This document shows, piece after piece, positions 18,429 to 28,598 of a stretch of 64,000 bases of DNA. The notes under the pieces were generated by a model. That model was not told the DNA's origin, searched no databases, and saw only the letters and a list, made by a program, of their open reading frames with translations. Both the position numbers and the translations under genes were made by a program. The DNA comes from Rhizobium sp. ARZ01 (lineage in GTDB: Bacteria; Pseudomonadota; Alphaproteobacteria; Rhizobiales; Rhizobiaceae): positions 1,798,001-1,862,000 of the forward strand of contig NZ_JACVAE010000001.1 of the NCBI RefSeq assembly GCF_014851675.1. Reading direction: 5' to 3'. Numbering within the stretch: position 1 is the first letter of the stretch; every line of letters begins with the position of its first letter.

Positions 18429-18890
18429 TCAGCGCGGTTGGACCCGCGTTGCCAGGATGTTGCGGATCGAAAAACTCGAATGGATGCGCAGGACCCCCGG
18501 CAGTTTCGCCAGGATTTCCTTGTGGATGCGTTCGAAGTCGCCGGCGTTTTCCACCTCGACCCTCAACAGATAGTCCGATCCCCCAGTCATCAAGTAGCAC
18601 TCCTGGATTTCCGGATGCCGCCGCACGGCAGACTCGAAACGGTTCAGATGTTCCTCGGTCTGGCGTTCGAGCGTGATATTGATGATAACGGCGATCGGGT
18701 TCTCGCCTTCGGAGTTACCCACAAGCGCCGTATAGCCGCGAATGATGCCGGATTGCTCAAGCAGGCTGATCCGCCGCAGGCAGGCCGATGGTGACAATCC
18801 GACCTCTTCCGACAGCTTTGCGTTGGTGATGCGCGCATTCAGCCGCAGCAGGCGAATGATGTTGCGATCGATCGAGTCCAGGCCCCTCAT
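18429..18890 (-). CDS. Lrp/AsnC-family regulator, probably of the alanine catabolic genes
   Basis: 153 residues. An N-terminal winged helix (LDSIDRNIIRLLRLNARITN, then LSEEVGLSPSACLRRISLLEQ) is followed by an AsnC ligand-binding domain with YLMTGGSDYLLRVEVE. Proteins of this group bind amino acids and form octamers on DNA. It is divergent from alr and dadA with about 120 bases between, which by analogy with DadR/BkdR-type regulators suggests it activates those genes in response to alanine. I used the ATG at 18890; a GTG 24 bases earlier is possible. Confidence 0.88.
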   Translation of the reverse strand: MRGLDSIDRNIIRLLRLNARITNAKLSEEVGLSPSACLRRISLLEQSGIIRGYTALVGNSEGENPIAVIINITLERQTEEHLNRFESAVRRHPEIQECYLMTGGSDYLLRVEVENAGDFERIHKEILAKLPGVLRIHSSFSIRNILATRVQPR

Positions 18891-18939
18891 GCAGAATCTT
18901 TCATCTCTTCGCACAAACTTCTAATTGTCTTAGCTATAC

Positions 18940-18957
18940 GCAATAACAGAGCAATAA
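18940..18957. promoter_or_regulatory. Direct repeat in the divergent Lrp/alr promoter
   Basis: GCAATAA occurs twice, eleven bases apart start to start, so on the same face of the helix. The site is within an AT-rich stretch between the regulator and alr. It is a candidate Lrp-family binding site. Confidence 0.4.
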
Positions 18958-19013
18958 TTCGAAGGAAAGCGCTCGATCATTTCACTAGCCTATTCTGATA
19001 TCGGGAGTTGGCA

Positions 19014-20132
19014 GTGAATACACAACCACGCGAAATCATCAGCCGGGACGGTGCCTCGGGATACCTTGCGATCGACCTGAAGGCCCTCCAGCAGAACTAT
19101 CGTCAATTGGTCGAGCGTGCAGCACCGGTGCCAGTTGCTGCTGTGGTCAAGGCGAACGCCTACGGCCTCGACGCAAACCGCGTCGCGCCGGCATTGCGCG
19201 AAGCCGGCTGTCGCGATTTCTTCGTCGCGCACATTGGCGAGGCGCTTCGCGTCAAACCGTTCCTCGACGGCAACGCCCGGATCTTTGTCTTGAACGGGCT
19301 GCAGCCGGGCGCCGAGGGGACATGTGCCGACGAAGGCATCATCCCGGTCCTCAACTCGCTCGAGCAGGTCGAAAACTGGTCGCAGACAGCAAGCGGGCGC
19401 CGCGCTCGCCTTCCCGCTGTTCTCCAGATCGACAGCGGCATGTCGCGGCTCGGATTGCCGCCGGAAGAAGTCGAAACGCTTGCGAACAATCCGGGCCTGC
19501 TTGGCAGCATCGATCTCCTCTACATCATGAGCCATCTCGCAAGCGGCGACGAGTCGGACTGCATTCAGAACGCCGATCAGCTCGCGGCAATGCGCGCGGC
19601 CTCGGCTCATTTCCCCTCGCTCCCGCTCTGCTTTGCCAATTCCGGCGGCATCTTCCTTGGCGAGAATTTTCACGGCGCGATGGTGCGTTCCGGCATTGCC
19701 CTCTGTGGCGGTGCTCCAACCGACGCGATCGCCAACCCCATGCGGCCGGTCGTGCGTCTCGACGTGCGGGTGATTCAGACGCGCACCGTTCCTGCTGGTA
19801 CCCGCGTCGGTTATGGCGGCGCACACGTCACCACGACGGAGACGCGGCTTGCGACCATTGCGGCCGGCTATGCGGACGGGCTTCCGCGCAGCCTCAGCCA
19901 CAAGGGGGCCGCCTACTATAACGGAACCCGACTGCCGATCGTCGGGCGGGTATCGATGGACAGTATCACGATCGATGTCAGCGCCCTGTCGCCGAGCACG
20001 CTGAAGCTCGGCAGCCTGGTCGAACTGATCGGCCCGCACCAGACGCTGGAAGCCATCGCGGCAGATGCGGGCACCATTTCCTACGAAATTCTGACGGGTC
20101 TCGGCGACCGCTACCACCGCGAATATCGCTGA
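19014..20132 (+). CDS. dadX: Alanine racemase (catabolic DadX type)
   Basis: 372 residues of the PLP-dependent alanine racemase family. The PLP lysine is Lys46 in VVKANAYG and the catalytic tyrosine is Tyr267 in RVGYGGAH. QIDSGMSRLG and VSMDSITIDV are also present. It interconverts L- and D-alanine. Position next to dadA and an Lrp-type regulator marks it as the catabolic enzyme feeding D-alanine to DadA, rather than the cell-wall Alr. The start is read as GTG, six bases after GGGAG; a TTG two codons earlier is the alternative. Confidence 0.93.
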   Translation: MNTQPREIISRDGASGYLAIDLKALQQNYRQLVERAAPVPVAAVVKANAYGLDANRVAPALREAGCRDFFVAHIGEALRVKPFLDGNARIFVLNGLQPGAEGTCADEGIIPVLNSLEQVENWSQTASGRRARLPAVLQIDSGMSRLGLPPEEVETLANNPGLLGSIDLLYIMSHLASGDESDCIQNADQLAAMRAASAHFPSLPLCFANSGGIFLGENFHGAMVRSGIALCGGAPTDAIANPMRPVVRLDVRVIQTRTVPAGTRVGYGGAHVTTTETRLATIAAGYADGLPRSLSHKGAAYYNGTRLPIVGRVSMDSITIDVSALSPSTLKLGSLVELIGPHQTLEAIAADAGTISYEILTGLGDRYHREYR

Positions 20133-20171
20133 CCCTTCACGAGCGCGCATACAGAAATAAATGGGGCAATC

Positions 20172-21422
20172 ATGAAAATCACAGTACTGGGCGCCGGCGT
20201 CATCGGCGTGACCACCGCCTACTATCTCGCGAAAGCCGGTCATGAGGTAACCGTACTCGACCGCCAGCCCGGCTCCGCGCTGGAGACGAGCTTCGCCAAC
20301 GCCGGTGAGATCTCGCCGGGCTACGCCTCTCCATGGGCGGCGCCGGGGATACCGCAAAAGGCCGTGAAGTGGCTGTTCATGAAACACGCGCCGCTGATCA
20401 TCCGGCCGATGGCCGATGCCGCCACCTGGCGCTGGATGATGTCCATGCTGGCGAACTGCACGAGCGCCCGCTACGCCACGAACAAGGGACGCATGGTCCG
20501 CCTTGCCGAATACAGCCGCGATTGCCTGATTGCGCTTCGCGAGGACATCGGCATCACTTACGACCACCGTACGCAGGGAACGCTTCAACTGTTCCGCACA
20601 CAGAAGCAGTTGGACGGCATCGGCAAGGACGTGGAAGTGCTGCGCGCTGACGGCGTGCCGTTCGAGGTACTCGATCCGGCCGGCTGCATCGTTGCCGAAC
20701 CGGGGCTGGCGCGCGTCAAGGAGAAGTTCGTCGGCGGCCTGCGCCTGCCGAACGACGAGACCGGCGACTGCTTCAAGTTCACCAACATCCTGCAGAACCA
20801 TGCCGAAGCGCTTGGCGTCACCTTCCGGTTCGGCGTCGACATTCGCAGGCTGAAGCATCTGGGTGATCGCATCGTTGCAGTCGAAACCGGCGATGGCCTC
20901 GTCGAATCCGACCTTTTCGTCACCGCACTCGGCAGCTACACGCCGGCCCTCATCAAGCCGCTCGGCCTCAACGCGCCGATTTACCCGGTGAAGGGCTATT
21001 CGATCACCGTGCCAATTGTGGACGAGAGCCGCGCGCCCGTCTCGACGATCATGGACGAGACCTACAAGATTGCCATCACCCGTCTCGGCGACCGGATCCG
21101 TGTCGGCGGCATGGCTGAAATCGCAGGCTTCAGCCACGATCTGCCGGCGGCGCGCCGCGCAACACTGGAGCATTCGGTGGAAGACCTCTTCGGCGGCGCG
21201 GGCGACCAGTCGCAGGCTACCTTCTGGTCGGGTCTGCGGCCGATGACGCCGGACGGTACGCCGGTCATCGGCGGTACGCGGTTCAAGAACCTCTTCATCA
21301 ACTCCGGTCACGGCACGCTCGGCTGGACCATGGCCTGCGGCTCCGGCCGTGTGCTCGCCGACATCATCAGCGGCCGCCGTCCGGACATCGAAACGTCGGA
21401 CCTCGCGCTGAGCCGCTACTAA
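20172..21422 (+). CDS. dadA: D-amino acid dehydrogenase small subunit
   Basis: 416 residues. The FAD-binding N-terminus is [22 protein letters not shown], followed by [37 protein letters not shown] is central and the C-terminal FAD loop is [18 protein letters not shown]. DadA is membrane-associated and oxidises D-alanine and other D-amino acids to 2-oxo acids, passing electrons to the respiratory chain. It lies 39 bases after the racemase, so the two form an L-alanine to pyruvate route. All landmarks are intact. Confidence 0.95.
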   Translation: MKITVLGAGVIGVTTAYYLAKAGHEVTVLDRQPGSALETSFANAGEISPGYASPWAAPGIPQKAVKWLFMKHAPLIIRPMADAATWRWMMSMLANCTSARYATNKGRMVRLAEYSRDCLIALREDIGITYDHRTQGTLQLFRTQKQLDGIGKDVEVLRADGVPFEVLDPAGCIVAEPGLARVKEKFVGGLRLPNDETGDCFKFTNILQNHAEALGVTFRFGVDIRRLKHLGDRIVAVETGDGLVESDLFVTALGSYTPALIKPLGLNAPIYPVKGYSITVPIVDESRAPVSTIMDETYKIAITRLGDRIRVGGMAEIAGFSHDLPAARRATLEHSVEDLFGGAGDQSQATFWSGLRPMTPDGTPVIGGTRFKNLFINSGHGTLGWTMACGSGRVLADIISGRRPDIETSDLALSRY

Positions 21423-21433
21423 GACGACAAGTC

Positions 21434-21456
21434 GGCGGCGGGCATTGCCCACCGCC
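21434..21456 (+). terminator. Hairpin after dadA
   Basis: GGCGG-c-GGGC-att-GCCC-a-CCGCC forms a nine-pair stem with one mismatch and a 3-base loop, just past the dadA stop. A short pyrimidine run follows. It sits in the gap where dadA and the RND pump gene converge. Confidence 0.5.
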
Positions 21457-21509
21457 CTGTCTTCGGTCGCCTCACGAAACGCGTGTTGCCGGGCTCTCGA
21501 CGCGAGGCG

Positions 21510-24500
21510 CTATTGCGCAGCCTCGTCCCGGCTTGCGCTCGCGGTCGCTTCCGGGTGCCCGCTATCAACGGCGGAAGCATGCCCTATTCCGGCCAGCCTG
21601 TGCGCTCTCTCGCGAAGCCACTGGAAGACGACGTAGAGTGCGGGGATCAGGAATATTCCCACCAGTGACGCGGCGAGCATCCCGCCGGCGACCCCCGTGC
21701 CCACCGCCCGGCGGCTGAGCATACCCGCCCCCTGCGCTGTTACCAGCGGTATCAGTCCCACAATGAAGGCGAAGCTCGTCATCATCACCGCGCGGAAGCG
21801 GGTACGAGCCCCGTCGATCGCCGCATCGATGATGCTTTCCCCCCTCTCCCGTCGGAACTGGGCAAACTCGACAATCAGGATCGCATTCTTCGAGGCGAGC
21901 GCAATCAGCACGACCAGCCCGATCTGCGCGTAGATGTCGAACGACAGGCCGGCGATAAGAATGGAAACCAGGGCACCGACAACGCCAACGATCACTGAAA
22001 GCAGGACAGGTATCGGGATTGTCCAGCTCTCGTAGAGCGCAACCAGGAACAGATAGGCGAACAGCACAGCAAGGGCGAGAATGACAGAGGTCTTGCCCGC
22101 CGCTTCAAGTTCCTGCAGGGCGGTTCCGGTCCATTCATAGCTATAACCGGGGGGCAGCGTTGCCGCCGAGACGGCCTCCATGGCCACAAGCGCCGCCCCT
22201 GAGGAGACGCCCGGTGCCGGCTGACCGTTCAGCGTGATCGACCGGTAGTTGTTGTAGCGTACGATCGATTGCGGACCGACGATGTAGCTCACGCGCGCGA
22301 CCGACGCGACCGGAACCATCTGACCAGACGCGTTTCGCACATGCAGCCTCGATATGTCGGCAACCGAGCGCCGGTCGGCCTGCGCAGCCTGCATCGTGAC
22401 GCGCCAACTCCGACCAAACATGTTGAAATCATTGATGTAGTAGGAACCGAGCGTGCCCTGCAGCGTGGCAAAGAGCTCGCTCACCGATACCCCCAGCGCC
22501 TGCAACCTGTCGCGATCGAGGTCAAGATAAAGCTGCGGCGAACTCGCCGAGTAAGTCGTGAAGGTCGGCCCGAGTAACGGGTTCTGGTTGGCGGCAATGA
22601 TCAGCCCTCGCGCCGTGGCCGCCAGATCGGCCGGAGATCGCCCCTGCAGGTCGAGCAATTGGTATTCGAAACCGGAACCGGTCCCCAGGCCCATGATCGG
22701 CGGCAGGTTAAAGGCGAAAATCTGCGCCTCGCGGATCGCCGCTCCCTTGGCCATCGTCGTGGCAACTGCCGCATCGACGGATGCCGTAGCACTTGTGCGT
22801 TCTGCGAAAGGCTTCATCGTTACCACAGCAAAGCCGCTGCTCGATTTAGAAAGGCCATCGAGAAAGCTGTAACCGGTCACGCTGATGACGTTGGCGACGC
22901 CTTCAATCTCCCGCAGCACTGGTTCCACACGCTTGACGACCGCATCGGTGCGGTTGAAAGAGGCACCATCGGGCAAACGGATTTCGACGAAATACATGCC
23001 CTGATCTTCGCTAGGCAGGAAACCCGTCGGAACGATGCGGAACAGCCATCCGGCAGCACCAGCCGCCACTGCGAGCAGCAGAAGGCCTAGGATCGCCCTT
23101 CTGGCGATATGCCCTGCGACATACACATAGCCATCCCGCCCACCGTCGATGCCGCGCGAGATCCAGCCAAGGATGCCACGCTTCGGACCATGATGCGGCT
23201 TCAGCAGGATAGCGCAAAGCGCTGGGCTCAGCGTCAGCGCGTTGATGGCCGACAGCACCATCGAAACGGAAACCGCAACGGCGAATTGCTGAAACAACTG
23301 TCCGCTGAGCCCCGGGATGAAGGCAACGGGCACGAACACCGAGAGCAGGACGAGTGTGATGGCGACGATTGCGCCCGTAATTTCCCCCATGGCAAGCCGC
23401 GCGGCTTCAGCCGCCTGCATGCCGGGATTTTCCTCCATCACCCGCTCGACGTTCTCCACCACCACGATCGCGTCATCGACAACGATACCGATCGCGAGAA
23501 CCAGAGCGAGGAGCGACACCGTATTGAGCGAGAAACCCAAGGCAAGAATGACCGCGAAAGTGCCTATGAGCGCAACGGGAACGGCTAGCAGCGGGATCAG
23601 CGCTGCTCGCCAGTTTCCGAGGAACAGGAACACGACGATGATGACGAGGACGAAGGCCTCGATCAGCGTGTGTTCGACATTCTCCACGCTTGCTTGGACA
23701 AACTGCGCGGTATCGTAGGAGACTTCATACGTCAGCCCCGCGGGAAAGTTCCTGGAGAGCCGTTCCATCGCCTCGTTGACGCCGCGGGCGGCAGCAAGTG
23801 CATTGACGCCCGGGGCCTGGTAGGTGCCGATCATCGCGACCGGCTTGCCGTTGAACCGGGCCAGGGAATCCGAACTCGCCGCTCCCAGTTCGACCTTCGC
23901 GACATCGCGAAGACGCACAAACGAACCGTCCGGTTCCGCGCGCAGCACGATATTCTGGAACTGCGACGGGTCGGTGAGGCGCCCCTGGGTCTGAATGTTG
24001 AGCTGGAACAACGGATCATCGGTCATCGGCTGGGCACCGATGCGACCGATCGCCGCCTGAACGTTCTGTGCCCGCAAGGCATTGGCCACATCCGTCGGCG
24101 TCAGCTTCAGGCTGGTCATCCGGTCCACGTCAAGGATGAGCCGCATCGAATAATCCTGCGCGCCGAACAGCGAAGCGTCGCCGACGCCCGGGACCCGCTT
24201 GATGGTGTCGAGCACATTGATGGTGGCATAGTTAGACAGAAACAGATTGTCGAATTGACTGTCCTTGCCGTAGATCGCGATCACCTGCATCAGGGCGGAC
24301 GACTTCTTTCGGACGCTGACACCTGACTGCTTCACTTCCGCCGGAAGCCCGGCTTCTGCGAGCGAAACACGATTCTGCACGTTGACGGTCGCGATGTCGG
24401 GATCGGTGCCGACCGCAAAGGTGACGGCAAGATTGTAGGACCCATCGGCACCGCTGGTCGATTTCATGTAGAGCATGTCGTCGACGCCGACGACCTTGCT

Positions 24501-24701
24501 CTCGATCAGCTGGGCGACCGTCGTTTCGACCACATCAGCACCGGCACCGGGATAGCTCGCCGTGACGCTCACCTGTGGCGGAACGATGTCGGGGAACTGC
24601 GCGACCGGAAGCTGTGTCAGCGCGATAAGACCAGCGAGAGTGAGGACGATGGAGATGACGCCGGCAAATCGCGGTCGGTCGATGAAGATCTCAGAAATCA
24701 T
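21510..24701 (-). CDS. RND multidrug efflux pump, inner-membrane transporter (HAE1/AcrB type)
   Basis: 1063 residues, the normal length for AcrB/MexB relatives. Twelve membrane helices and two large periplasmic loops are arranged in the usual repeat. The proton-relay aspartates lie in [19 protein letters not shown] near residue 407, and [23 protein letters not shown] marks the N-terminus. The trimer exports drugs, detergents or plant compounds by proton exchange. The gene begins three bases after the adaptor gene, so the two are cotranscribed. No outer-membrane channel gene or TetR repressor is adjacent, so a TolC-like partner must be encoded elsewhere. Confidence 0.94.
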   Translation of the reverse strand: MISEIFIDRPRFAGVISIVLTLAGLIALTQLPVAQFPDIVPPQVSVTASYPGAGADVVETTVAQLIESKVVGVDDMLYMKSTSGADGSYNLAVTFAVGTDPDIATVNVQNRVSLAEAGLPAEVKQSGVSVRKKSSALMQVIAIYGKDSQFDNLFLSNYATINVLDTIKRVPGVGDASLFGAQDYSMRLILDVDRMTSLKLTPTDVANALRAQNVQAAIGRIGAQPMTDDPLFQLNIQTQGRLTDPSQFQNIVLRAEPDGSFVRLRDVAKVELGAASSDSLARFNGKPVAMIGTYQAPGVNALAAARGVNEAMERLSRNFPAGLTYEVSYDTAQFVQASVENVEHTLIEAFVLVIIVVFLFLGNWRAALIPLLAVPVALIGTFAVILALGFSLNTVSLLALVLAIGIVVDDAIVVVENVERVMEENPGMQAAEAARLAMGEITGAIVAITLVLLSVFVPVAFIPGLSGQLFQQFAVAVSVSMVLSAINALTLSPALCAILLKPHHGPKRGILGWISRGIDGGRDGYVYVAGHIARRAILGLLLLAVAAGAAGWLFRIVPTGFLPSEDQGMYFVEIRLPDGASFNRTDAVVKRVEPVLREIEGVANVISVTGYSFLDGLSKSSSGFAVVTMKPFAERTSATASVDAAVATTMAKGAAIREAQIFAFNLPPIMGLGTGSGFEYQLLDLQGRSPADLAATARGLIIAANQNPLLGPTFTTYSASSPQLYLDLDRDRLQALGVSVSELFATLQGTLGSYYINDFNMFGRSWRVTMQAAQADRRSVADISRLHVRNASGQMVPVASVARVSYIVGPQSIVRYNNYRSITLNGQPAPGVSSGAALVAMEAVSAATLPPGYSYEWTGTALQELEAAGKTSVILALAVLFAYLFLVALYESWTIPIPVLLSVIVGVVGALVSILIAGLSFDIYAQIGLVVLIALASKNAILIVEFAQFRRERGESIIDAAIDGARTRFRAVMMTSFAFIVGLIPLVTAQGAGMLSRRAVGTGVAGGMLAASLVGIFLIPALYVVFQWLRERAHRLAGIGHASAVDSGHPEATASASRDEAAQ

Positions 24702-24704
24702 TAC

Positions 24705-25805
24705 TCAACCACCCGTCACAGGCGCCGCATCCACCACCATGCCCGGACGCACCTTACCCACGCCGTCGGTGATGACGTTTTCCCCCGCTTTCAATCCCGA
24801 TGCGACGACCGACTCGCCTCGCGCGGACCGCGAGATATCGACCCGCCGAAGCTCGACCTTGGAATCCGGGCCAACGACCATCACATAAGCACCTTGCTGA
24901 TCACGCTGAACCGCCTCCTCCGGCACTGCCAGCACCTCCTGTTTTTCGGTTTGCTGCAGCATGACGCGCACCAACGTACCGTCGAGCAACAGTCCGTCGG
25001 GATTGGGAAACTCGGCCCGGACCGTAACCGTGTCGGTCCCTTGGGACACATCACTTGAAACGAAATTGATCGTCCCCTTCGATGGGTACACGGTTCCATT
25101 CGGGAGAATGATCTGCACATTGGCACCAGGTGAAACCTTGCCCTGTCGAACCTGCTCGCGATAGGTCAGGTACAACGCTGTCGCGACCGAGAACTCGGCA
25201 TACATAGGATCTAGGCGCGTCACCGTCGTCAGCGCACCCGAGTCCGGTCCGACCAAAGCTCCGACGTCCACCGACGACAGTCCGACAATTCCATCGAAGG
25301 GAGCCGTAATTTTCGTATAGGACAGGTTCAACTCGGCCTGTGCCTTGGTTCCGTTCAGCCGCACGAGATCTGCCTCGGCCTTCAGCACCTGGGCTTTGGC
25401 GATATCGACCTGCGACTGAGGAGCCGTCTTGCTCGCAAGCAGCCGGACTGAGCGATCCCGTTCGATCACGGCCAGATCGAGCTGGGCTTGTGCCGCCTGG
25501 ATAGAACCTTCGATTTCCTGCACCGCTGCGACATAAGTGCCGTCCTCAACCTGATAGAGAACGGTCCCAGCCGTTACCTTCTGACCTTCTGTGAAGTTGA
25601 TGCCTTGGAGAAAGCCTGAGACGCGGGCGCGGATGTCGACTTTCTGGATCGCAACGAGCCGCCCTGTAAGATCGACGCTCTCGCGAATATCCATAATCTT
25701 GGCCGGCACGACAACGACCGCCGGAGCTTGCTGGGCCTGGGCAGGATCATTGGCTGAAATGGTAAGCAACACGGATAGTACGACCAGAATTCCCGTAACC
25801 CGCAT
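24705..25805 (-). CDS. RND efflux periplasmic adaptor (AcrA/MexA family)
   Basis: 366 residues. It has a signal peptide (about 1-24, ending AQA), a barrel-sandwich/lipoyl half-motif (RARVSGFLQGINFTEGQKV), a helical hairpin (about 95-165), the second half (LSYTKITAPFDGIVGLSSVDVG) and a beta-barrel with VRAEFPNPDGLLLDGTLVRV. The protein links the inner-membrane pump to an outer-membrane channel. There is no lipobox cysteine, unlike AcrA, so membrane attachment is probably by the uncleaved or transient N-terminus. It is the first gene of a two-gene pump operon. Confidence 0.92.
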   Translation of the reverse strand: MRVTGILVVLSVLLTISANDPAQAQQAPAVVVVPAKIMDIRESVDLTGRLVAIQKVDIRARVSGFLQGINFTEGQKVTAGTVLYQVEDGTYVAAVQEIEGSIQAAQAQLDLAVIERDRSVRLLASKTAPQSQVDIAKAQVLKAEADLVRLNGTKAQAELNLSYTKITAPFDGIVGLSSVDVGALVGPDSGALTTVTRLDPMYAEFSVATALYLTYREQVRQGKVSPGANVQIILPNGTVYPSKGTINFVSSDVSQGTDTVTVRAEFPNPDGLLLDGTLVRVMLQQTEKQEVLAVPEEAVQRDQQGAYVMVVGPDSKVELRRVDISRSARGESVVASGLKAGENVITDGVGKVRPGMVVDAAPVTGG

Positions 25806-25989
25806 GCGACATCCTCCTGACGATACGGCTCGGTTATTTTGTTATACCAAGAAACACAGTAGTCGGGAAAAACTGAATTGCAAGGCGGGCTTAACGTGGT
25901 TCGCCTTGCGTCGGAAATGGAGGACTTTTCGACAATTCGGGGTCGCGCAACTGTCGGTGATCACACAAGCATGATAAGTGACACTCAAT

Positions 25990-26376
25990 ATGAAACGGGT
26001 ATTGCAAATGAATCTGCCGCTGCGGATCCTCTGTCTTTGCCTAGGCTGGCTGATGGTCGCGCTTGCGATTGCCGGCGTGTTTTTGCCCCTCCTGCCGACG
26101 ACGCCTTTCCTGCTGCTGGCGGCAGGTCTGTTTGCCCGCTCGTCGCCTCGCTTCGAGCATTGGCTCCTCAACCACCCTCTCTTCGGCGACACGTTGCGGC
26201 GCTGGCGTGAGAATGGAGCGATCTCTACACGAGCAAAATCCACGTCAGTTGCACTGATCGTCGCAAGCTATGCCTTGTTCGTGCTCTTCGGTTCACCCTC
26301 GGCGATGCTGGCTGCAATCGTCGCGACCGTCATGATCTTTCCCGTGCTGTTCATTCTCAGCCGCCCGGGCGGTTGA
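25990..26376 (+). CDS. DUF454 (YbaN-like) inner-membrane protein
   Basis: About 128 residues with three to four membrane helices. It carries the family core GWLMVALAIAGVFLPLLPTTPFLLLAAGLFARSS (described from about residues 15-50), then FEHWLLNHPLFGDTLRRW. YbaN/DUF454 proteins are widespread small membrane proteins without an assigned reaction. In several bacteria they sit near haem or iron genes, which is not the case here. Starts at 25990 and 26008 are both possible and neither has a strong ribosome binding site. It is divergent from the RND adaptor gene. Confidence 0.8.
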   Translation: MKRVLQMNLPLRILCLCLGWLMVALAIAGVFLPLLPTTPFLLLAAGLFARSSPRFEHWLLNHPLFGDTLRRWRENGAISTRAKSTSVALIVASYALFVLFGSPSAMLAAIVATVMIFPVLFILSRPGG

Positions 26377-26400
26377 GCTTTCAACCCGCAGAAACTACGG

Positions 26401-26793
26401 GCTGCTCGATACAGCGTTCCGTTTCGTGGCCAGTACTACCAGCTTCCGGACAGCAAGAACTGGTTCGTAAACCACCTGGCCTATCCCATCCCAGACCCAG
26501 ATCTGCCCTTCCTCGGCATCCACCTGACAGCATGATCGACGCAGCGTGACGGTCCGCTCCAACGCTGTCATCGGCTTTGCCCGCGAAGGTTATCCCCGTC
26601 GGTCTGTGGCACTGCGGGATGTGCTCGACTATTCCTTCTTTCCAGGTTTGTGGCGAACCATCCTGCGCAACCGGAGCTCCGCCGCCACCGATACCGGCAC
26701 CGGCCGCACGCCGCACGTCTGCAACGCCCCCTCACCCGCCGCGACTTCGGCAATTCCATCGCAGACATGATCCTGGAGCGAATTTTAGGGTAA
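26401..26793 (+). pseudogene. Decayed lhgO-like (L-2-hydroxyglutarate oxidase) remnant
   Basis: The 455-base gap between two intact genes holds the C-terminal part of an LhgO-family FAD oxidase in broken frames. One frame gives PFRGQYYQLPDSKNWFVNHL, then PIPDPDLPFLGIHLTA and a stop. Single-base shifts near 26535-26546 lead into VTVRSNAVIGFAREGYPRRS and RDVLDYSFFPGLW. An internal deletion then joins HVCNAPSPAATSAIP, and a one-base loss puts the last codons (ADMILERILG) out of frame. The N-terminal two thirds are absent. Intact LhgO oxidises L-2-hydroxyglutarate to 2-oxoglutarate. This copy cannot be functional. Confidence 0.8.
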
Positions 26794-26831
26794 GGTGCTC
26801 ACTCCGCTGGCAACCATGAGACGGTGGGACC

Positions 26832-27962
26832 ATGACCATGGAAGCGCAATCGAGACCGCGCAACCTCGTGCGCCTTGCCCGACAGGAGCGGCTCCTCCCG
26901 TTTAGCGTCGTCACAGCGCTGCTGTTTTTCGCCTATGGCGACCGGCTTTCATCTTTGCTGGTCCATCCAGTGGGGCTCGGCCTCCTGTTCTTCTGGTTGT
27001 TCTTGATCATCCTCGGATCCGCGCTGTGCGTTGCCCGGCACGCGGAGGAACTCGCCGAGCGGCTGGGGGAGCCGTACGGAACGCTGATCCTGACCTTAAC
27101 GATCACCACGATCGAAGTCGTCGCGATCTCGGCCGTCATGTTCCACGGCGAGAACAATCCGACGCTCGTGCGGGACACGTTGTTTGCCGTCGTCATGATC
27201 ATTCTCAACGGGATGGTCGGCTTGTCGCTTTTGCTCGGCGCATGGCGGCGTCCGGAGCAGCGATACAATCTTCAAGGGGCCAACGCCTATCTCGGCCTTA
27301 TCGTGCCGCTCGCAACCCTGAGCCTGATCCTGCCCGAATTCACGGCTGACTCGTTAGGTCCGGGGCTTACGTTGACGCACCAGCGCGTTCTCATCCTTAC
27401 ATCGGTGGGACTGTACGGCACCTTCCTGCTGCTCCAGACCGGCCGTCACAGGATCTACTTCAAGCAGCGGGGCGCCCCTGACGAAACGCCTTCGCACGCA
27501 CCTTCCGATGAGCCGCTGGCGCTCCATATCGCCCTGCTCGTCGCCTACATAGTACCGGTCGTCTATCTGGTGGAACACTTCGCCAGGCCGGTCGACTATG
27601 TCGTTGAAACCCTGCGCGCACCTGCGGCACTTGGTGGCGTCGTCATGGCCGTTCTGGTGGCAACACCGGAGGCGATCAGCGCGGTCCGCGCCGCCCTCGC
27701 CAACCAACTCCAGCGCGCTGTCAACATCTTCCTGGGTTCCGTGCTGTCAACAATCGGCCTGACCGTCCCTGCGATGCTGGCGATCAGCCATCTGAGCGGC
27801 CACGGCATCGTCCTTGGCCTGGGACGAACGGAGACCATCATGCTTGTTCTGACGCTGGCGGTCAGCATGATCACCTTCGCCAGCGGCAGAACGAATCTCA
27901 TGCAGGGTGCGGTGCATCTGATGTTGTTCATCACCTATCTGATACTCATCGTGGAGGGGTAG
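26832..27962 (+). CDS. chaA: Calcium:proton antiporter, ChaA/Cax family
   Basis: 376 residues with about eleven membrane helices. The family hallmark repeats are CVARHAEELAERLGEPYGTLILTLTITTIEVV (about residues 65-97) and the second copy GVVMAVLVATPEAISAVRAALANQLQRAVNIFLGS (about 277-311), both with the acidic residues needed for cation exchange. ChaA relatives exchange Ca2+, Na+ or K+ for protons and help at alkaline pH. It starts 38 bases past the lhgO remnant and is followed 41 bases later by a dedA-family gene on the same strand. Confidence 0.9.
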   Translation: MTMEAQSRPRNLVRLARQERLLPFSVVTALLFFAYGDRLSSLLVHPVGLGLLFFWLFLIILGSALCVARHAEELAERLGEPYGTLILTLTITTIEVVAISAVMFHGENNPTLVRDTLFAVVMIILNGMVGLSLLLGAWRRPEQRYNLQGANAYLGLIVPLATLSLILPEFTADSLGPGLTLTHQRVLILTSVGLYGTFLLLQTGRHRIYFKQRGAPDETPSHAPSDEPLALHIALLVAYIVPVVYLVEHFARPVDYVVETLRAPAALGGVVMAVLVATPEAISAVRAALANQLQRAVNIFLGSVLSTIGLTVPAMLAISHLSGHGIVLGLGRTETIMLVLTLAVSMITFASGRTNLMQGAVHLMLFITYLILIVEG

Positions 27963-28002
27963 AGAAGCTTCCCGAGGAATTGATCCCAATTGTAACGGAG
28001 CC

Positions 28003-28581
28003 ATGGCGGTGTCCATCGAACTCCTGATCGAGAAATACGGACTTCTGGCCATCTTCCTCGGTGCTGGTATCGAGGGGGAAACCGTCGTCTTCCTCGGCGG
28101 CATTCTTTCACACCGTCAGTTGTTGCCATTCTGGCCCACAGCGCTTGCTGCCACACTCGGATCGTTCGCCGCAGACCAGTTGTTTTTCCTTGCCGGACGC
28201 CATGCGCGTTCTTATCCGGCGGTCCGGCGTGTGCTTGCAAGGCCGACGATCTCATCAGTAAGTCATCTTTTGGAGCGCCATCCGACCGGCTTCGTCTTTG
28301 CCTTCCGCTTCATCTATGGGATGCGAACCGTCAGTCCCGTTGCGATCGGCGCGTCGCAGATACCGGCTGCGAAGTTTGTGCTCCTGAATGCGGTGGCAGC
28401 GTTGCTCTGGGGTCCCCTCTTCACGGCCCTTGGATACTTTGCTGGGCAAGGATTCGAGCAACTGCTCGGTCGGCTTCCACTACCACACCACCTCTTTGTA
28501 GCAGTCGCAGCATTTGTCTGCGTGATCGCTCTTGCCGTTGTGTTTCGAAAGCAGTTGATGAAGCTGGCCGCAAGAATCTGA
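28003..28581 (+). CDS. DedA/SNARE-associated family membrane protein
   Basis: 192 residues with about four membrane segments. DedA signatures are GAGIEGETVVFLGG near the N-terminus, FAFRFIYGMRTVSPVAIGAS in the middle (the essential arginine and glycine residues) and NAVAALLWGPLFTALGYFAG. Members of this family are proposed lipid scramblases or flippases (polyprenyl-phosphate or phospholipid) and support envelope integrity. The substrate of this member is unknown. It converges on the sugar permease gene with 17 bases between stops. Confidence 0.9.
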   Translation: MAVSIELLIEKYGLLAIFLGAGIEGETVVFLGGILSHRQLLPFWPTALAATLGSFAADQLFFLAGRHARSYPAVRRVLARPTISSVSHLLERHPTGFVFAFRFIYGMRTVSPVAIGASQIPAAKFVLLNAVAALLWGPLFTALGYFAGQGFEQLLGRLPLPHHLFVAVAAFVCVIALAVVFRKQLMKLAARI

Positions 28582-28598
28582 GCGACTATTTCTGAGAA

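Noticed and set aside
18990..21452. 820-codon open frame antisense to alr and dadA
   Set aside because: High-GC shadow of two well-conserved genes; no domain motif.
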